A stretch of 64,000 nucleotides of DNA, taken from NCBI GenBank assembly GCA_965224045.1, contig CBDCYD010000014.1, positions 1 to 64,000 on the forward strand, read 5' to 3'. Position numbers and translations under genes: made by a program. Source of the stretch: Tectiglobus sp965224045 (GTDB taxonomy: Bacteria > Pseudomonadota > Alphaproteobacteria > Rhizobiales > Hyphomicrobiaceae). How positions within the stretch are numbered: the first letter of the stretch is position 1; every line of letters starts with the position of its first letter. Shown here piece after piece: positions 1 to 10,153 of the stretch. A model generated the notes under the pieces. That model worked only from the letters and a program-made list of their open reading frames with translations, did no database searches and was not told the DNA's origin.

Positions 1-30
1 GCGGCCCGGTGGGTGCCGGAACAGCCATGC

Positions 31-820
31 TCAACGGCCCCGGAACTGGGCCTTCTCCTTGTCCAGGAAGGCGCGGTAGCCGATGTGGTAGTCCTCGGAG
101 TCGGCGTAGGCGTAGGAGCCTTCGATCTCGGCCTCGGTCAGCGGCGCCGGATCGTCGATGCCGGCGGATCGCCTTGCGGTGCCAGCGCGCGGCCAGCGGC
201 GCGCCCTCGGCGATGCGCCGCGCGGTAGCCATGACCTCCTCTTCCAGCGTCGTCGTCGGGCACGACCCTGATGAACGAGACCCTTTTGCACGGCTTCCGA
301 CGCGTCATAGACGCGCCCCTCCAGCGTCATCTCCAGCGCCGTCGCCCGGCCGACCACGTGGATCAGGTCGTCGAGCAGCGGATAGCCGAGGTAACAGGCC
401 CATGCGCTTGACAGGGATGCCGAAGCGTCCCGATTCGCCGGCGATCCTCAGGTCGCAGGCGGTGGCCAGTTCGTAGCCGCCGCCCAGGCAAAAGCCGTGG
501 ATCATCGCGATCACCGGGATGCCGGCCCTCGACCACCGCGTCCATCGCCCGGTGGGTGTTTTCGCCGTACGTCCTTCACCTGCGCCGAGTTCGACCGCTC
601 GGTCTCGAAGCCCGAAATGTCGGCGCCGGCGGCGAACGCTTCCGTGCCGGCGCCGCGGATCACGACGCAGCGCAGGTCCTCGTTGGCCGAAAGCGACGTC
701 CATGGTCGCGCCGAGAAGCTGAGCCAGGTCTCGGCGGTTCAGCGCGTTGCGCTTGTCCGGCCGGTTGATCGTCACCGTGGCGATTACGTCGTCGATGTCG
801 CAGAGGATCGTCTCGTCCAT
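31..820 (-). pseudogene. Enoyl-CoA hydratase/isomerase, broken by frameshifts
   Basis: This is a crotonase-fold protein that would hydrate or isomerise an acyl-CoA. It starts at 820 (MDETILCDID) and ends at the TGA at 31-33 after KAQFRGR, a typical family C-terminus. Recognisable pieces lie in different frames: TINRPDKRNALNR near the N-terminus, then HGFCLGGGYELATACD, which carries the oxyanion-hole glycines, then EGRVYDASEA in another frame. At least three single-base indels are needed to join them. The pieces are all present and in order, so sequence error is as likely as true decay. It diverges from the next hydratase, and the substrate cannot be told. Confidence 0.75.
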
Positions 821-954
821 GCCATCGCGTCCCTTCGATTTCGGCGCATATCTGCCGCAAGGGACCGGTTCGTCGCCACCCCGCCTTCTGGTCATTCTCC
901 GGGCCCGATGACTATCCTTCAACGCGACATCGCTACGGACGACAGGGGGAAAGC

Positions 955-1776
955 ATGGCTTACGGCGACAGGCGGCCCGATGTGCTGGGAGAGCTTGACG
1001 GACTGCGCATCGAAATCGACGGACCGACTCGCGCATGCCGGCACGCTGATCTTCGACCGCCCGCCGATGAACGTGGTCAGCTTCCGGCGCGCGCGCCCAG
1101 ATCGCCGCGGCGCTGGAAGCAGATGGACCGCGACCCCGCGGTGCGCGTGATCGTCATCCGCGGCGCCAACGGCGTGTTCTCGTCCGGCGGCGATATCGCC
1201 GGGTTCCTGGTGCCGCCGCGCGGACGAGATGGTGGACCTGGCGTGGAACGTCGCCGCCCCCGAACGGTGCCGCAAACCGGTGATCGCCGCGATCGAGAAG
1301 TTCGCCATGGGCGTCGCGTTCGAACTGGCGCTGGCCTGCGACTTCCGCATCGCCACCGAATCGACCCAGCTCGCCCTGCCCGAGATCAACCTCGGCACGA
1401 TCCCCGGTTCGGGCGGCACCCAGCGCGTCGCGCGCATCGCCGGTCTCGGCCGCGCCAAGGAGATGATCATGCGCGGCCGCCGGCTGAGCGCGGCGGAAGC
1501 GCACCATAGCTGGGGCCTGGTGACCGAGGTCGTCCCCGACGGCGCGTCTCGACGACGGCGGTAACGACAGGTGGGTCGCGGACATGGCGTCGCGGCCGTC
1601 AGGTTCCGCTCGCCACCCTCAAGGAGGTGCTCAACGAGGTCTACGACGCGCCGCTGTCCGTCCGGGCTCAAGCACGAGGGACAGGCGTTCGAGAAGCTGC
1701 GCCCCGGGCCCTGAGTTCGCCCACGGCATCGAGGCGTTCAAGGCCAAGAAGAAGCCGGACTTCTCGAGGGATGTGA
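955..1776 (+). pseudogene. Second enoyl-CoA hydratase/isomerase, broken by frameshifts
   Basis: This is another crotonase-family gene, related to cyclohexadienyl- or naphthoyl-CoA-type hydratases in aromatic degradation, although the exact substrate is not visible. Conserved blocks occur in order but in changing frames: GTLIFDRPPMNVVSF, RVIVIRGANGVFSSGGDIAGF, KPVIAAIEKFAMGVAFELAL, LPEINLGTIPGSGGTQR and FKAKKKPDFS. Six or so one-base shifts separate them. The proper stop is probably the TGA at 1774-1776. Without that last shift the frame reads on into the SDR downstream. The gene is 59 bp upstream of that SDR and probably formed an operon with it. Confidence 0.72.
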
Positions 1777-1835
1777 TGGTGCGCACAGAGCTATTCGAGT
1801 CGGACAGGAACCAATTGAAGGGAGATGGACCGGAC

Positions 1836-2626
1836 ATGGACATTCGGTTGGACGGACGCGCGGCGCTGATCACCGGCGGCAGCGCGGGGCTGGGCAAGGC
1901 CATGGGGCTCACCTTCGCGCGCGCGGGCGCCGATGTCGCGATCCTGGCTCGACGCCCCGACGTGCTGGAGCAGGCGCGGGCCGAGATCGAGGCGGCCGGC
2001 GACGGGCGCGCGGTCGCCTATGCCTGCGACGTCGCCGACGCGGCAAGGTGCTCGCCGAATCCTACGCCGCGGCCGAGCGCGACCTCGGCAAGATCGACAT
2101 CCTGGTCAACAACGCCGGCGAGTCGCGCAACGGCCGGTTCGAGGATGTCAGCGACGAGGAATGGCAGATCGACTTCGAACAGAAGCTGTTCTCCGCCATC
2201 CGTCTCGCCCGGCTCGCGCTGCCCGGCATGAAGGACCGCAAATGGGGCCGCATCATCAACGTGCTGAACATCGGTGCCAAGGCGCCGCGGCCGAACAGCG
2301 CGCCGACCGCGATCACGCGCGGCGCCGGTCTGGCGTTGACCAAGGTGCTGGCGGGCGAGGGGGCGCCCCATAACGTGCTGGTCAACGCGCTAATGACCGG
2401 CCTGATCGATACCGCCCAGTGGGAACGCCTCCATGCCAAGGAATCGCCTGATATGCCCTATGCCGACTTTATCCAGGACATGGCGACGTCCCGGCGGATC
2501 CCGGTCGGGCGTATCGGGACGGCGCAGGAATACGCCAATATCGCCTGTTTCCTTGCCTCCGACGCGGCGTCCTATATCACCGGCACGGCCATCAATGTCG
2601 ATGGCGGGGCGTCTCCGGTGGTATAG
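1836..2626 (+). CDS. SDR-family oxidoreductase (one frameshift)
   Basis: This is a short-chain dehydrogenase/reductase with a Rossmann start (ALITGGSAGLGKAMG) and the NNAG motif. The frame shifts once near 2045 (ADAA/KVLAES), where one base appears to be missing. The C-terminus (ASYITGTAINVDGGASPVV) is complete at the TAG ending at 2626. The usual catalytic YxxxK is not present: the aligned stretch reads TAITRGAG, with Thr in place of Tyr and Arg in place of Lys. Catalysis may therefore be atypical or lost. ATG 1836 follows a GAAGGGAGA ribosome site. It lies with two enoyl-CoA hydratases, suggesting acyl- or aryl-CoA metabolism. Confidence 0.8.
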
Positions 2627-2667
2627 AGGCCGTCCAGGATCCATGCCCTCGTCCGGGAGCTCGCCGC

Positions 2668-3818
2668 GTGCGCTGTGAAGTCGTCGCCATCGGAACGGAA
2701 CTGCTGCTCGGCCAGATCGTCGACACGAATTCGTCCTGGATCGGCGAACAGCTGGCGCTGGCCGGCATCGACTCGCATTTTCAGGTCAAGGTCGGCGACA
2801 ATTTCGACCGCATGGAGGGGTGCATTCGCCAGGCCCTGGACCGCAGCGACGCGGTGATCTGCTGCGGCGGGCTGGGGCCGACGCAGGACGATATCACCCG
2901 CGAGGTTATCGCCAAGGTCATGGGCGTCGCGCTCGAGCGCGATCCCGATATGGCGGAAAAGATCCGCGCGCTGTTCGAAACGCGCGGCCGCGTCATGACC
3001 GAAAACAACCTGCGCCAGGCCGACATCCCGGTCGGCGGGTGGCCGATCCCGCAGATGCCCGGGACGGCGCCGGGCCTGGTCTGCCCGGTGGGCGACAAGG
3101 TCGTCTATGCGCTGCCCGGCGTGCCGCACGAAATGCGCGAGATGATGGAGGGCACGGTGCTGCCCGACCTCAAACGGCGCTCGGGCCAGACCGCGGTGAT
3201 CCGCAGCCGCGTGCTGCGGACCTGGGGCCATAGCGAATCCGGCCTGGCCGAGGTGCTGGCCGAACGGACGACGCCCTTGACGCGCTGGGCAATCCCACCT
3301 TGGCCTTCCAGGCCAGCGGGATCGAGGGGATCAAGGTGCGTGTCACCGCCAAGTCTGAGGACGAGGCGGCGGCGCGACGGGTCCTGGCCGATGAGGAAAA
3401 GCGCGTGCGGGCGCTTCTCGGCGACCTGATCTTCGGCGTCGACGACCAGACGATGGAGACCGTCGTCCTGGACCATCTGCGCGCGCGGGGCATGACCCTG
3501 GCGGTGGCCGAGGCGGTGACCGGCGGGATCATGGCGTCGCGGCTGAGCGACATCGACCCGGCGATGGAGGTCTTCCGCGGCGGCACGATCGCCACCTGGG
3601 CCGACGACGCGGACGGCGCGCCGCCGCAGGCCGAGGCCCGGGCGATGGCCGCCGCCACAAGCGTCCAGGCCGCGTTCGGCGCCGATGTCGGGATCTCGGC
3701 CGTCACCCCGGTGGCGGCGGAGGGCGAGCTCCCGGGCGCCGTCTTCCTGGCGCTGGCGATCGGCGACAGGCGCCACGGCGACCGGATTTCGCTGCCCGGC
3801 GACCGCCGCCGCATGCGC
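2668..3818 (+). CDS. cinA: CinA-family protein (MoaB-like domain plus degenerate PncC domain), frameshifted, C-terminus missing
   Basis: The first 170 or so residues are a molybdopterin-binding (MoaB/CinA-N) domain: VAIGTELLLGQIVDTN, CCGGLGPTQDDITRE, and ALPGVPHEMREMM. One base is missing at the CCC near 3274, after which the frame continues with LAFQASGIEGIKVRVTAK. A CinA-C domain follows, of the kind that deamidates NMN (PncC). Its active-site block reads AEAVTGG where the family has AESCTGG, so the catalytic Ser is Ala. The final helix is absent: after PGDRRRMR the frame runs directly into a methyltransferase. ATG or GTG start is ambiguous; the start used is the GTG at 2668 (MRCEVVAIG). 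Confidence 0.82.
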
Positions 3819-4578
3819 AACTACGTGGGCTCGCACGTACATGCGAAGGGAGCCTCGCTCGCCGGCCTGGTCAGCGCCGTGCAGCCGGAAGCAAGCTGGA
3901 GTTGCGTCGATATTGCAACCGGTGCCGGCCACACCGCGATCGCGTTTGCGCCCCCAGCGTCTCGCACATGCTGGCCACCGACCTGACCGAGGAGATGCTC
4001 GAACAGGTGCGCAAGCAGGTCAAGGAAAAGGGGCTCGGCAATGTCGATACGGCCCACGCAGATGCTGAGGCCATGCCGTTCGAAGATCAAACGTTCGATC
4101 TCGTGACCCTCCCGGCATTGCGCCGCATCACTTCCCGGACATCCCGAAATTCGTCGCCGAGGCTTATCGAGTCTTGAAACCCGGCGGAACGTTCGCGCTG
4201 GTCGACAACGTGTCCGCCGACAGTTCGACGACGCCGGGGTTCAGCGATGTCGAGCTGACCGAAGCCGCAGAGACCTACAACAAGTTCGAAAAAATTCGCG
4301 ACCCGAGCCACGGGCGGGCGTGGACGCCGGGCGAATGGCGGCAATGCATCGAGGCAGCGGGCTTCCGGATTGCACACACCGAGTTGCTCGACAAATCGAT
4401 GAAGTTTGCAGCCTGGTGCAAGAATATGTCGGTGCCGGCGGACACGGTCCCGATACTGGCCGATATGCTGCGCAACGCATCACCAGCGTTCGGCGCCTAT
4501 ATCCGGCCGCGGTTCGACGGTGAGGAGGCCGAGGGTTTCACCATCATCGAGCTGCTGGCGGTGGCTAAAAAGGCCTGA
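3819..4578 (+). CDS. Class I SAM-dependent methyltransferase (UbiE-like), N-terminus missing, two frameshifts
   Basis: This is a methyltransferase-11/UbiE-type enzyme. It begins abruptly at NYVGSHVHAKGASLAGL, a block that normally sits about 15 residues in, so its own start is missing and it is fused to CinA. The SAM site is DIATGAGHTAIAFAP. One base is missing in the CCCCC near 3953, after which the frame resumes with SHMLATDLTEEMLEQV, and a second shift occurs near 4115. The remainder (RVLKPGGTFALVDNV to the TGA at 4578) is continuous. Family members methylate small molecules, and the substrate here is unknown. Confidence 0.78.
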
Positions 4579-4971
4579 GGGCGCAGGCCGGCCGAGGCAG
4601 GTTTGGTGCACTGCCGCAGGGCCGGGAAAAGGTGTGGAAAAGCTGAACCGCCGACATGGAGGTTGGCCCAATACCGCAATCACGATGTGGTCAGCGTTCT
4701 TACTTATGCCGTTTTCGGGCATTTTACCGTTCCCGGCGGCTTAGGCGCGTTTCAGGTTTAGCTGGAACCGTCCCACTCCCCCGCCCGGCCGCCCATGCAA
4801 TCGTGGTTTTGGGCGGCCGGGCGGGGGGAGTGGGACGGCGGTGTGTTTCCGCCTAAGACGGAAATGATCCAGGGCGCGTCCCGGTTTGCAGTCCTTCGAT
4901 TGCCGGGCCGCCGTTCCATTTTAGTGCCGTCTCGCGATCGCGAGGCATACGACCGGGTGTTCATGTAAAGG
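4579..4971. other. Intergenic stretch holding one long palindromic repeat
   Basis: No gene was recognised. The stretch contains the palindromic repeat at 4747-4866 (listed separately). The rest shows no clear promoter or coding signal. Confidence 0.6.
4747..4866 (+). repeat. About 120-bp palindromic repeat, copy 1
   Basis: The unit starts GCGTTTCAGGTTTAGCTGGA and contains a long inverted repeat: CCCACTCCCCCGCCCGGCC on one arm and the complementary GGCCGGGCGGGGGGAGTGGG on the other, around a loop that includes GCAATCGTGGTTTT. The second copy is at 17787-17912, with a few substitutions that mostly keep the pairing. This points to a structured dispersed element. Confidence 0.85.
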
Positions 4972-5601
4972 TTGAACTGCACAAATTTGCTGGCTGGGCG
5001 GGCTTGTTATCAAGGCGCCGATCGCGCAAGATCGCGCACGTGGGCACGGGTAGGTGATGAGGGCAATCAGAAATGGTGTGAGTGTCGCAGCAGAACGTTC
5101 TTTCTGCTGACTACGCTGCTTTGGGTTGTGGGCGCTGCCTTCGCCGGTGAGGCGGCGGCTCAGGGAACCCCGACGGTGACCGAATACGCCGCCCACGTCG
5201 GCAATGCGACGATCGTGCCTGCCGGGCGGTTCAAAATCGACGGCTACACGCTGTCGTGCGGACGGCGGCCGACGGTACTCGACCCCTCGCTCGACGATTA
5301 TGGCGCCGCCTATCCGGGATTCTTGATCATCAACCCGAAGCTGATTGGCGGCGCATGCCGACGGCGGTGAAGCTGTGGATCTATTCGCATGAATGCGGAC
5401 ATCAATTCCGCGGGGCCGAGCGAAGAACTGGCCGACTGCTTCGCCGTGCAGCGCGGGCGCAGGCAACGTTGGCTGACGACCGATGGGCTCGACCAGATCT
5501 GCAAGTTCATTCGCCCGGCGAAGGGCTCGAACATGCATTATTCGGGGCCACAGCGGTGCGAGTTGATGCGGGCGTGCTTCAAGTCGCGCAAGGTCTACTG
5601 A
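4972..5601 (+). CDS. Secreted HECGH-motif protein (putative metallopeptidase-like), frameshifted
   Basis: The protein has an N-terminal hydrophobic segment (FFLLTTLLWVVGAAFAGEAAAQ) ending in a plausible signal-peptidase site. The middle reads YPGFLIINPKLI. After a shift near 5345 comes VKLWIYSHECGHQF, an HExxH-type zinc motif. After a second missing base in GGGG near 5413 comes PSEELADCFAVQRGRRQ, whose Glu/Asp could supply a third metal ligand. It ends MHYSGPQRCELMRACF with paired Cys. The TTG at 4972 is only the furthest open start; another missing base near 5098 would give a start at ATG 5057 directly before the signal peptide. Peptidase activity is unproven. It resembles uncharacterised rhizobial secreted proteins. 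Confidence 0.55.
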
Positions 5602-5688
5602 GGCAGGCGCCTGCTGCGGCTCTTCGCGGGACCGTGGACCCGGGTTCGCGAAGCAAACCGGATTTTGGAATGATCGCCTGAAGCGGCT

Positions 5689-7845
5689 CTAACGCGCCAA
5701 TACCCCGACCAGGATCACGGCCGCCGACGCGGCATGATCGGCCAGTTCGGCCCGGGCCAGGGCACAGGCCTGTTCGACGTCTTCGAGATGCGAGAGGTCG
5801 GCTGCGTGCCGGGCGATGAAGAGATGGATCTCCGGCGGTGCGCCATGGTGGCCGGCCGGCGGCTTGGCATCGAGCCTGTGCCAGAGTTCACGGATTGCGG
5901 CCAGCGCTTCACCGGACCGGACCTCGCTGACGACCGCCAGGCTGCGCCGCAACCGCACGATGCCGGCCCAATCGAGAACGCGCACTCTGCCCGGCGATGG
6001 TCCGCGCGGTGCAATGGCGCGGAAGCCACTGGTCGCGGCGCGGACTTCGACATCGGATGCGCCAAGATCCATTGTCGCGGCCGCAATGCGCATGGCTTCG
6101 CGCTGGTGGATCGCACCGCTTGGATCGCGTGCCTGCATTTCGGCCGACCCGATGGCGGTCGCCGTGACGCGATGGGTCTGGCGGTCGACCTCGATCGTCA
6201 CGTCGACGGCCCGCGGGTTTGCGCCGAGGCGAACGGCGGCGCGGCGGGCCTCTTCGCGAATCGCGGTCAGGTCTTCGGGCTTAGGATGCGGGATGATCCG
6301 CTCGATGACATCGCGCACCAGTGCCAGTGCGACGCCGATCGATGAAATCACTTCGGCGTCTTTCGAGATCTCGTAGCGGTATCCCGTCTGCTCAGCGATG
6401 AAGGGAACCAGGGCGCCGGCACCGCCGCCTTCGCCGACGAGCAAGCATTGATCGTCATCGAGGCGGTATTCGCGCACCAGCGCCGTGACCACGGGGATGA
6501 CCTTGGCGGCTGCGCACGAGAGGATGTTGCGGGCCGTCGCCTCGGGTGTCTCTCCGAGATAGCTCGCAAGCGCGGCAATCGCCTTTCGCGCGGCATCGGT
6601 GCCGGCGTGGGCGTGCATGCCGGGCCGGGTATAGCCGAGCGCGTTGGCGGCGCAGGTCGTGGTGATGGCAAACCGTTCGCCGCCTGCAACGCGGAGCGCG
6701 ACGTAGTCGTTGCCGTCGCCGAGGCGCGGCGCAAAGGGTTCGATCGTCGGGTCGATGATTGCGGCCGGGTCGGCAAAGGCAGCGTAGGGCAGGCCGGCGA
6801 TATGGGCGCTACGCGGGCCGACATCGACGAGGCCGCCATTGAAACAGCCATCTGGGCGAGCGCGCACCATGCTGCCCCCGGCAATGCCAAGGACGCGAAC
6901 GTCGAGCGAATTGACATAGGTCTCATGGCCGCCGACGCGGGCGTAAGCAACGGTCGGGCGGCCGTCCCTGATGACGCCTATGTTGGTTGAGGTTCCGCCG
7001 ACTTCGAAGTAGAGACCGTCCGATACGCGCAAGTGCATCAGCGCGCCGGCAACGCTGGCGGCCGGGCCCGAGAGCATGGTGGTGGCCGGCCGGCGGCGCA
7101 TTTCGCGAATGTCCATGACGCCGCCGTCGCCGCGCATGATCATCAGCGGTGCCCTGATGCCGGCCTCGCGAACGCTGTCCTCGGTGAGTTCGGCGGTGGC
7201 GTTCATGCGCGGCAGGATCGAAGCGTTGATCACGGCGGTGCGCGTCCGTGTGGTCAGGCCGTACAGCCGCGTGATCTCATGGCCGCAGGTGGTCAGCAGG
7301 CCGGCATCGGCAGCTATCCCGCGCACCTGGTCCTCGAGGGCGGTGTCATCGACGCCGAACGCGCTCGAGGCAACGATGACGCCGGCGCCTTCGCCGACCA
7401 GATCTTCGATGGCCCGGCGCAGCGCTGTCTCGTCGACCTTTTCTGCGACAAGGAACCGGTTGGCGGTTTCAAGCACGCGGCCCGGTGCCAGTTCGATCGG
7501 GCCAATGCGAACCTGGGGCTCGGCGAGCTTGGCGGCAGCTTCGCCGGCTAGCCCGACAATGCCGACCTTGGCGACATCACCTTCGAGCAGTGCGTTGGTC
7601 GCCTGCGTCGTTGAATGGGCGAGGAAGACGACCCGGTCGGCTGCGACACCGGACTGCGAGAGCACGTTGCGGAAGACATCGACGACACCGGCTGCAACGC
7701 CGCGCGGATGATCGTGTGTCGTCTTGACGGCGCAGCGGGCGACAACGGCACGCGTGGCGTTGTCGATCAGCACGGCCTTGGTAAACGTGCCGCCGACATC
7801 GATGCCGATCCGATAGCCGCCGATGGGTGGCTCTACATCAGGCAT
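5689..7845 (-). CDS. Hydantoinase/oxoprolinase family protein (HyuA-like)
   Basis: This 718-residue ATP-dependent hydrolase belongs to the hydantoinase A/5-oxoprolinase family, which opens hydantoin, oxoproline or related cyclic amides, or carboxylates ketones. The N-terminal ASKHA phosphate-binding loop is IGIDVGGTFTKAVLIDN. AHSTTQATNALLEGDVAKVG follows, then the central LSGPAASVAGA and FEVGGTSTNIGVIRDGRP motifs. A second ATP-site piece, VGEGGGAGALVPFIAEQTG, lies near residue 470. Length fits HyuA (about 690). No HyuB partner gene is adjacent, which is unusual for true hydantoinases, so the substrate is open. ATG start at 7845. Confidence 0.85.
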   Translation of the reverse strand: MPDVEPPIGGYRIGIDVGGTFTKAVLIDNATRAVVARCAVKTTHDHPRGVAAGVVDVFRNVLSQSGVAADRVVFLAHSTTQATNALLEGDVAKVGIVGLAGEAAAKLAEPQVRIGPIELAPGRVLETANRFLVAEKVDETALRRAIEDLVGEGAGVIVASSAFGVDDTALEDQVRGIAADAGLLTTCGHEITRLYGLTTRTRTAVINASILPRMNATAELTEDSVREAGIRAPLMIMRGDGGVMDIREMRRRPATTMLSGPAASVAGALMHLRVSDGLYFEVGGTSTNIGVIRDGRPTVAYARVGGHETYVNSLDVRVLGIAGGSMVRARPDGCFNGGLVDVGPRSAHIAGLPYAAFADPAAIIDPTIEPFAPRLGDGNDYVALRVAGGERFAITTTCAANALGYTRPGMHAHAGTDAARKAIAALASYLGETPEATARNILSCAAAKVIPVVTALVREYRLDDDQCLLVGEGGGAGALVPFIAEQTGYRYEISKDAEVISSIGVALALVRDVIERIIPHPKPEDLTAIREEARRAAVRLGANPRAVDVTIEVDRQTHRVTATAIGSAEMQARDPSGAIHQREAMRIAAATMDLGASDVEVRAATSGFRAIAPRGPSPGRVRVLDWAGIVRLRRSLAVVSEVRSGEALAAIRELWHRLDAKPPAGHHGAPPEIHLFIARHAADLSHLEDVEQACALARAELADHAASAAVILVGVLAR

Positions 7846-8089
7846 CGGCGCGCCGCCCGGCCGATGCTGCCTCGCGCCTTACGTGTTGCACGCGCAAACC
7901 AAGTCCCGTTCTTCGTTTCTGCAGCCGTGGCATATGCCATTTGGTCCCTCAAGAGGCAATGTGTTGCGTCGTCATCCCCGCAAGCCGTCGGCGTCGGTGC
8001 TTGACGGGGCCAGAACAATGCGCGTTAAAGATCGGTGAGATTGGAAGATTGCACGGCGTTTGGCGTGCCCCAGCCGCGGAGGCCGAGAG

Positions 8090-8696
8090 ATGGAAAAGTT
8101 CACAACGCTGACGGGTGTCGCGGCACCGCTCAACATGATCAACGTCGACACCGACATGATCATCCCGAAGGTCTATCTGAAAACGATCAAGCGGACCGGC
8201 CTCGGAAAGGCACTGTTTGCCGAAATGCGCTACGATGAAAGCGGCGCCGAGATCGGTGATTTCGTGCTCAACCGCGAGCCCTATCGCAACGCCAAGATTC
8301 TGGTGTCCGGCGAGAACTTCGGCTGCGGGTCGAGCCGCGAGCATGCGCCCTGGGCGCTGCTCGACTTCGGCATTCGCTGCATCATCGCGCCGTCCTATGC
8401 CGACATTTTCTTCAACAACACGCTTCAAGAACGGCATCCTGCCCGTAAAGCTCTCCGAAGAGCGCGTGAACGAACTGTTGCGCTTTCTGCTGGAGCTGCC
8501 GGGTGCCGAGATCACGGTCGACCTCGAGGCGCAGACGGTCGCCGGACCGGACGGCAAATCCGACAGCTTCGAGATCGATCCGCACCGCAAGCACTGCCTG
8601 CTCAATGGTCTCGACGACATCGCGCTGACCATGCAGAAAGATGCCGCGATCGCCGGCTACGAGGAAAAGATCATGGCCGCCCGGCCCTGGGTGTGA
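8090..8696 (+). CDS. leuD: 3-isopropylmalate dehydratase small subunit (one frameshift)
   Basis: LeuD pairs with LeuC to isomerise 2-isopropylmalate to 3-isopropylmalate in leucine synthesis. The start MEKFTTLTGVAAPLNMINVD follows an AGGCCGAG ribosome site. Family hallmarks are NVDTDMIIPKVYLKTI and SGENFGCGSSREHAPWAL. Near 8422 an extra G breaks the frame: removing it gives NNTFKNGILPVKL, the exact family sequence. The C-terminus (DPHRKHCLLNGLDDIALTM) is intact, ending at the TGA at 8694. A single inserted base in an otherwise perfect biosynthetic gene suggests a sequence error. leuC is not in the window. Confidence 0.93.
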
Positions 8697-8924
8697 CAGC
8701 GAGGGGCGCGGTCAGAGGTTTTCTGCAATATCTTGAATCGGCATGAACACCGTTACACTTTCAGTTTGCATGCGACGAATACCGTGGTGCTCTCAAAAAA
8801 ATCACGGCACTGGAGTCCAAGGTATGGATGAGCAGTGCGCGAGCGCCGATGTGACTTGTAAGCCAGAACGGTCCACATATCCCGGACCACCCGAAATCGA
8901 CATTCCGGCCTTGCCAACCACCTG

Positions 8925-10133
8925 TCAGTGCACGCCGTGAGTACCTTCGGCAAGGCCGGTGCCGCCGTAGAGCCATTGCAGGCTGTCGTAGAAGTCTTCG
9001 CGCGACATGGCGCCCAGGATGGCGTTGCGCAGGGCTGCGTGACCGCCGTCGGGATGGTAGACGTGATCGCCCATCAGGCGCGACTGGATCTGCACCCGCG
9101 CGGTGCGGTTCACCCTGCGTTGCCGGTAGGCTTCGAGAGCTGCCGGCAGATCATCACCGTTGCGGCCGATCTCGTGCGCCAGGCAGACCGCATCCTCCAT
9201 CGCCATGCAGGCGCCCTGCGCCATATACTGCAACGTCGGATGGGCGGCATCGCCGAGCAGCGCAACGCGTCCGTCGACCCAGCCGAGCACGGGATCGCGG
9301 TCGCAGAGCACCCAGAGCTTCCAGTCGGTGCCGTGTTCGATGATCCTGCGCGCGCGCTCGGCGACGTGCTCGAAGCCCCTGAGCACCTCGTCGCGTGCGA
9401 CCGGCAGCCCGGCCACCGGTTCGGGCGCGTCGTTGTGATAGGTGACGACGAGATTGAACAGCTTCCAGCCCGACAGCGGGTAGTGCACGATATGACACTT
9501 CGGGCCGGCCCATAGGCAGGCGGCATTCCACCGGAGGTCTTCCGGCATCCGCCCGGTCGGGATCACCGAACGATAAGTCGTGTGCCCGGTCACCCGCGGG
9601 GGGCCGTCGCCGACCACCTGCCGGCGCACGTTCGACCAGAGCCCATCGGCACCGATCAGCGCGCGCCCGTCGACGGTCGTTCCGTCGGCGAGTTCAGCCG
9701 TCACGCCGTCGCCGTCCTGGGTGTAGCCGACGACCTCGCTCGTGGTGTGCAACTCGACCAGCGGGCTTGCCCGGCAGGCGGTGAGAAAAACGCCGTGCAG
9801 GTCGCCGCGATGGACCACGGCATAGGGATTGTTGAAGCGCTGTCTGAATTTTTCGTCTAACGGCACGACGGCAATGGGTTCGCCGCTCATCGCGTCCATC
9901 AGGCGCAGTTCGTCGATATAAATTGCCATCGCCCGGGCGGCATCACCAACGCCGAGGTAGTCGAAGGCATGGAATGCGTTCGGCCCAAGCTGGATGCCGG
10001 CGCCGATCTCACCGAGTTGCGCCGCTTTTTCAAGGACGATCGAAGCGACACCCTTTTGTGCCAGCCCCATGGCGGTGGCGAGTCCGCCAATGCCGCCTCC
10101 CGCAATGACGATCGGAGCGTTGTCGCTGGCCAT
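8925..10133 (-). CDS. FAD-dependent monooxygenase, 3-hydroxybenzoate 6-hydroxylase/salicylate hydroxylase type
   Basis: This is a group A flavoprotein aromatic hydroxylase that uses NAD(P)H and O2. The N-terminal FAD loop is VIAGGGIGGLATAMGLA, the middle DG motif is ALIGADGLWSNVRR, and the second FAD motif is GRVALLGDAAHPTLQYMAQG. The stretch following it (ACMAMEDAVCLA) is typical of 3-hydroxybenzoate 6-hydroxylases. ATG 10133 is preferred over the upstream TTG because GGAGG sits seven bases before it. It starts 20 bp after lutC and is the last gene of that operon. The real substrate could be gentisate-pathway precursors or another hydroxybenzoate. Confidence 0.85.
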   Translation of the reverse strand: MASDNAPIVIAGGGIGGLATAMGLAQKGVASIVLEKAAQLGEIGAGIQLGPNAFHAFDYLGVGDAARAMAIYIDELRLMDAMSGEPIAVVPLDEKFRQRFNNPYAVVHRGDLHGVFLTACRASPLVELHTTSEVVGYTQDGDGVTAELADGTTVDGRALIGADGLWSNVRRQVVGDGPPRVTGHTTYRSVIPTGRMPEDLRWNAACLWAGPKCHIVHYPLSGWKLFNLVVTYHNDAPEPVAGLPVARDEVLRGFEHVAERARRIIEHGTDWKLWVLCDRDPVLGWVDGRVALLGDAAHPTLQYMAQGACMAMEDAVCLAHEIGRNGDDLPAALEAYRQRRVNRTARVQIQSRLMGDHVYHPDGGHAALRNAILGAMSREDFYDSLQWLYGGTGLAEGTHGVH

Positions 10134-10153
10134 CGCTGCCTCCGGCAAATTGC

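Noticed and set aside
5734..7711. Several long + strand frames opposite the hydantoinase-like gene
   Set aside because: They are antisense shadows of a complete 718-residue gene with all its motifs.
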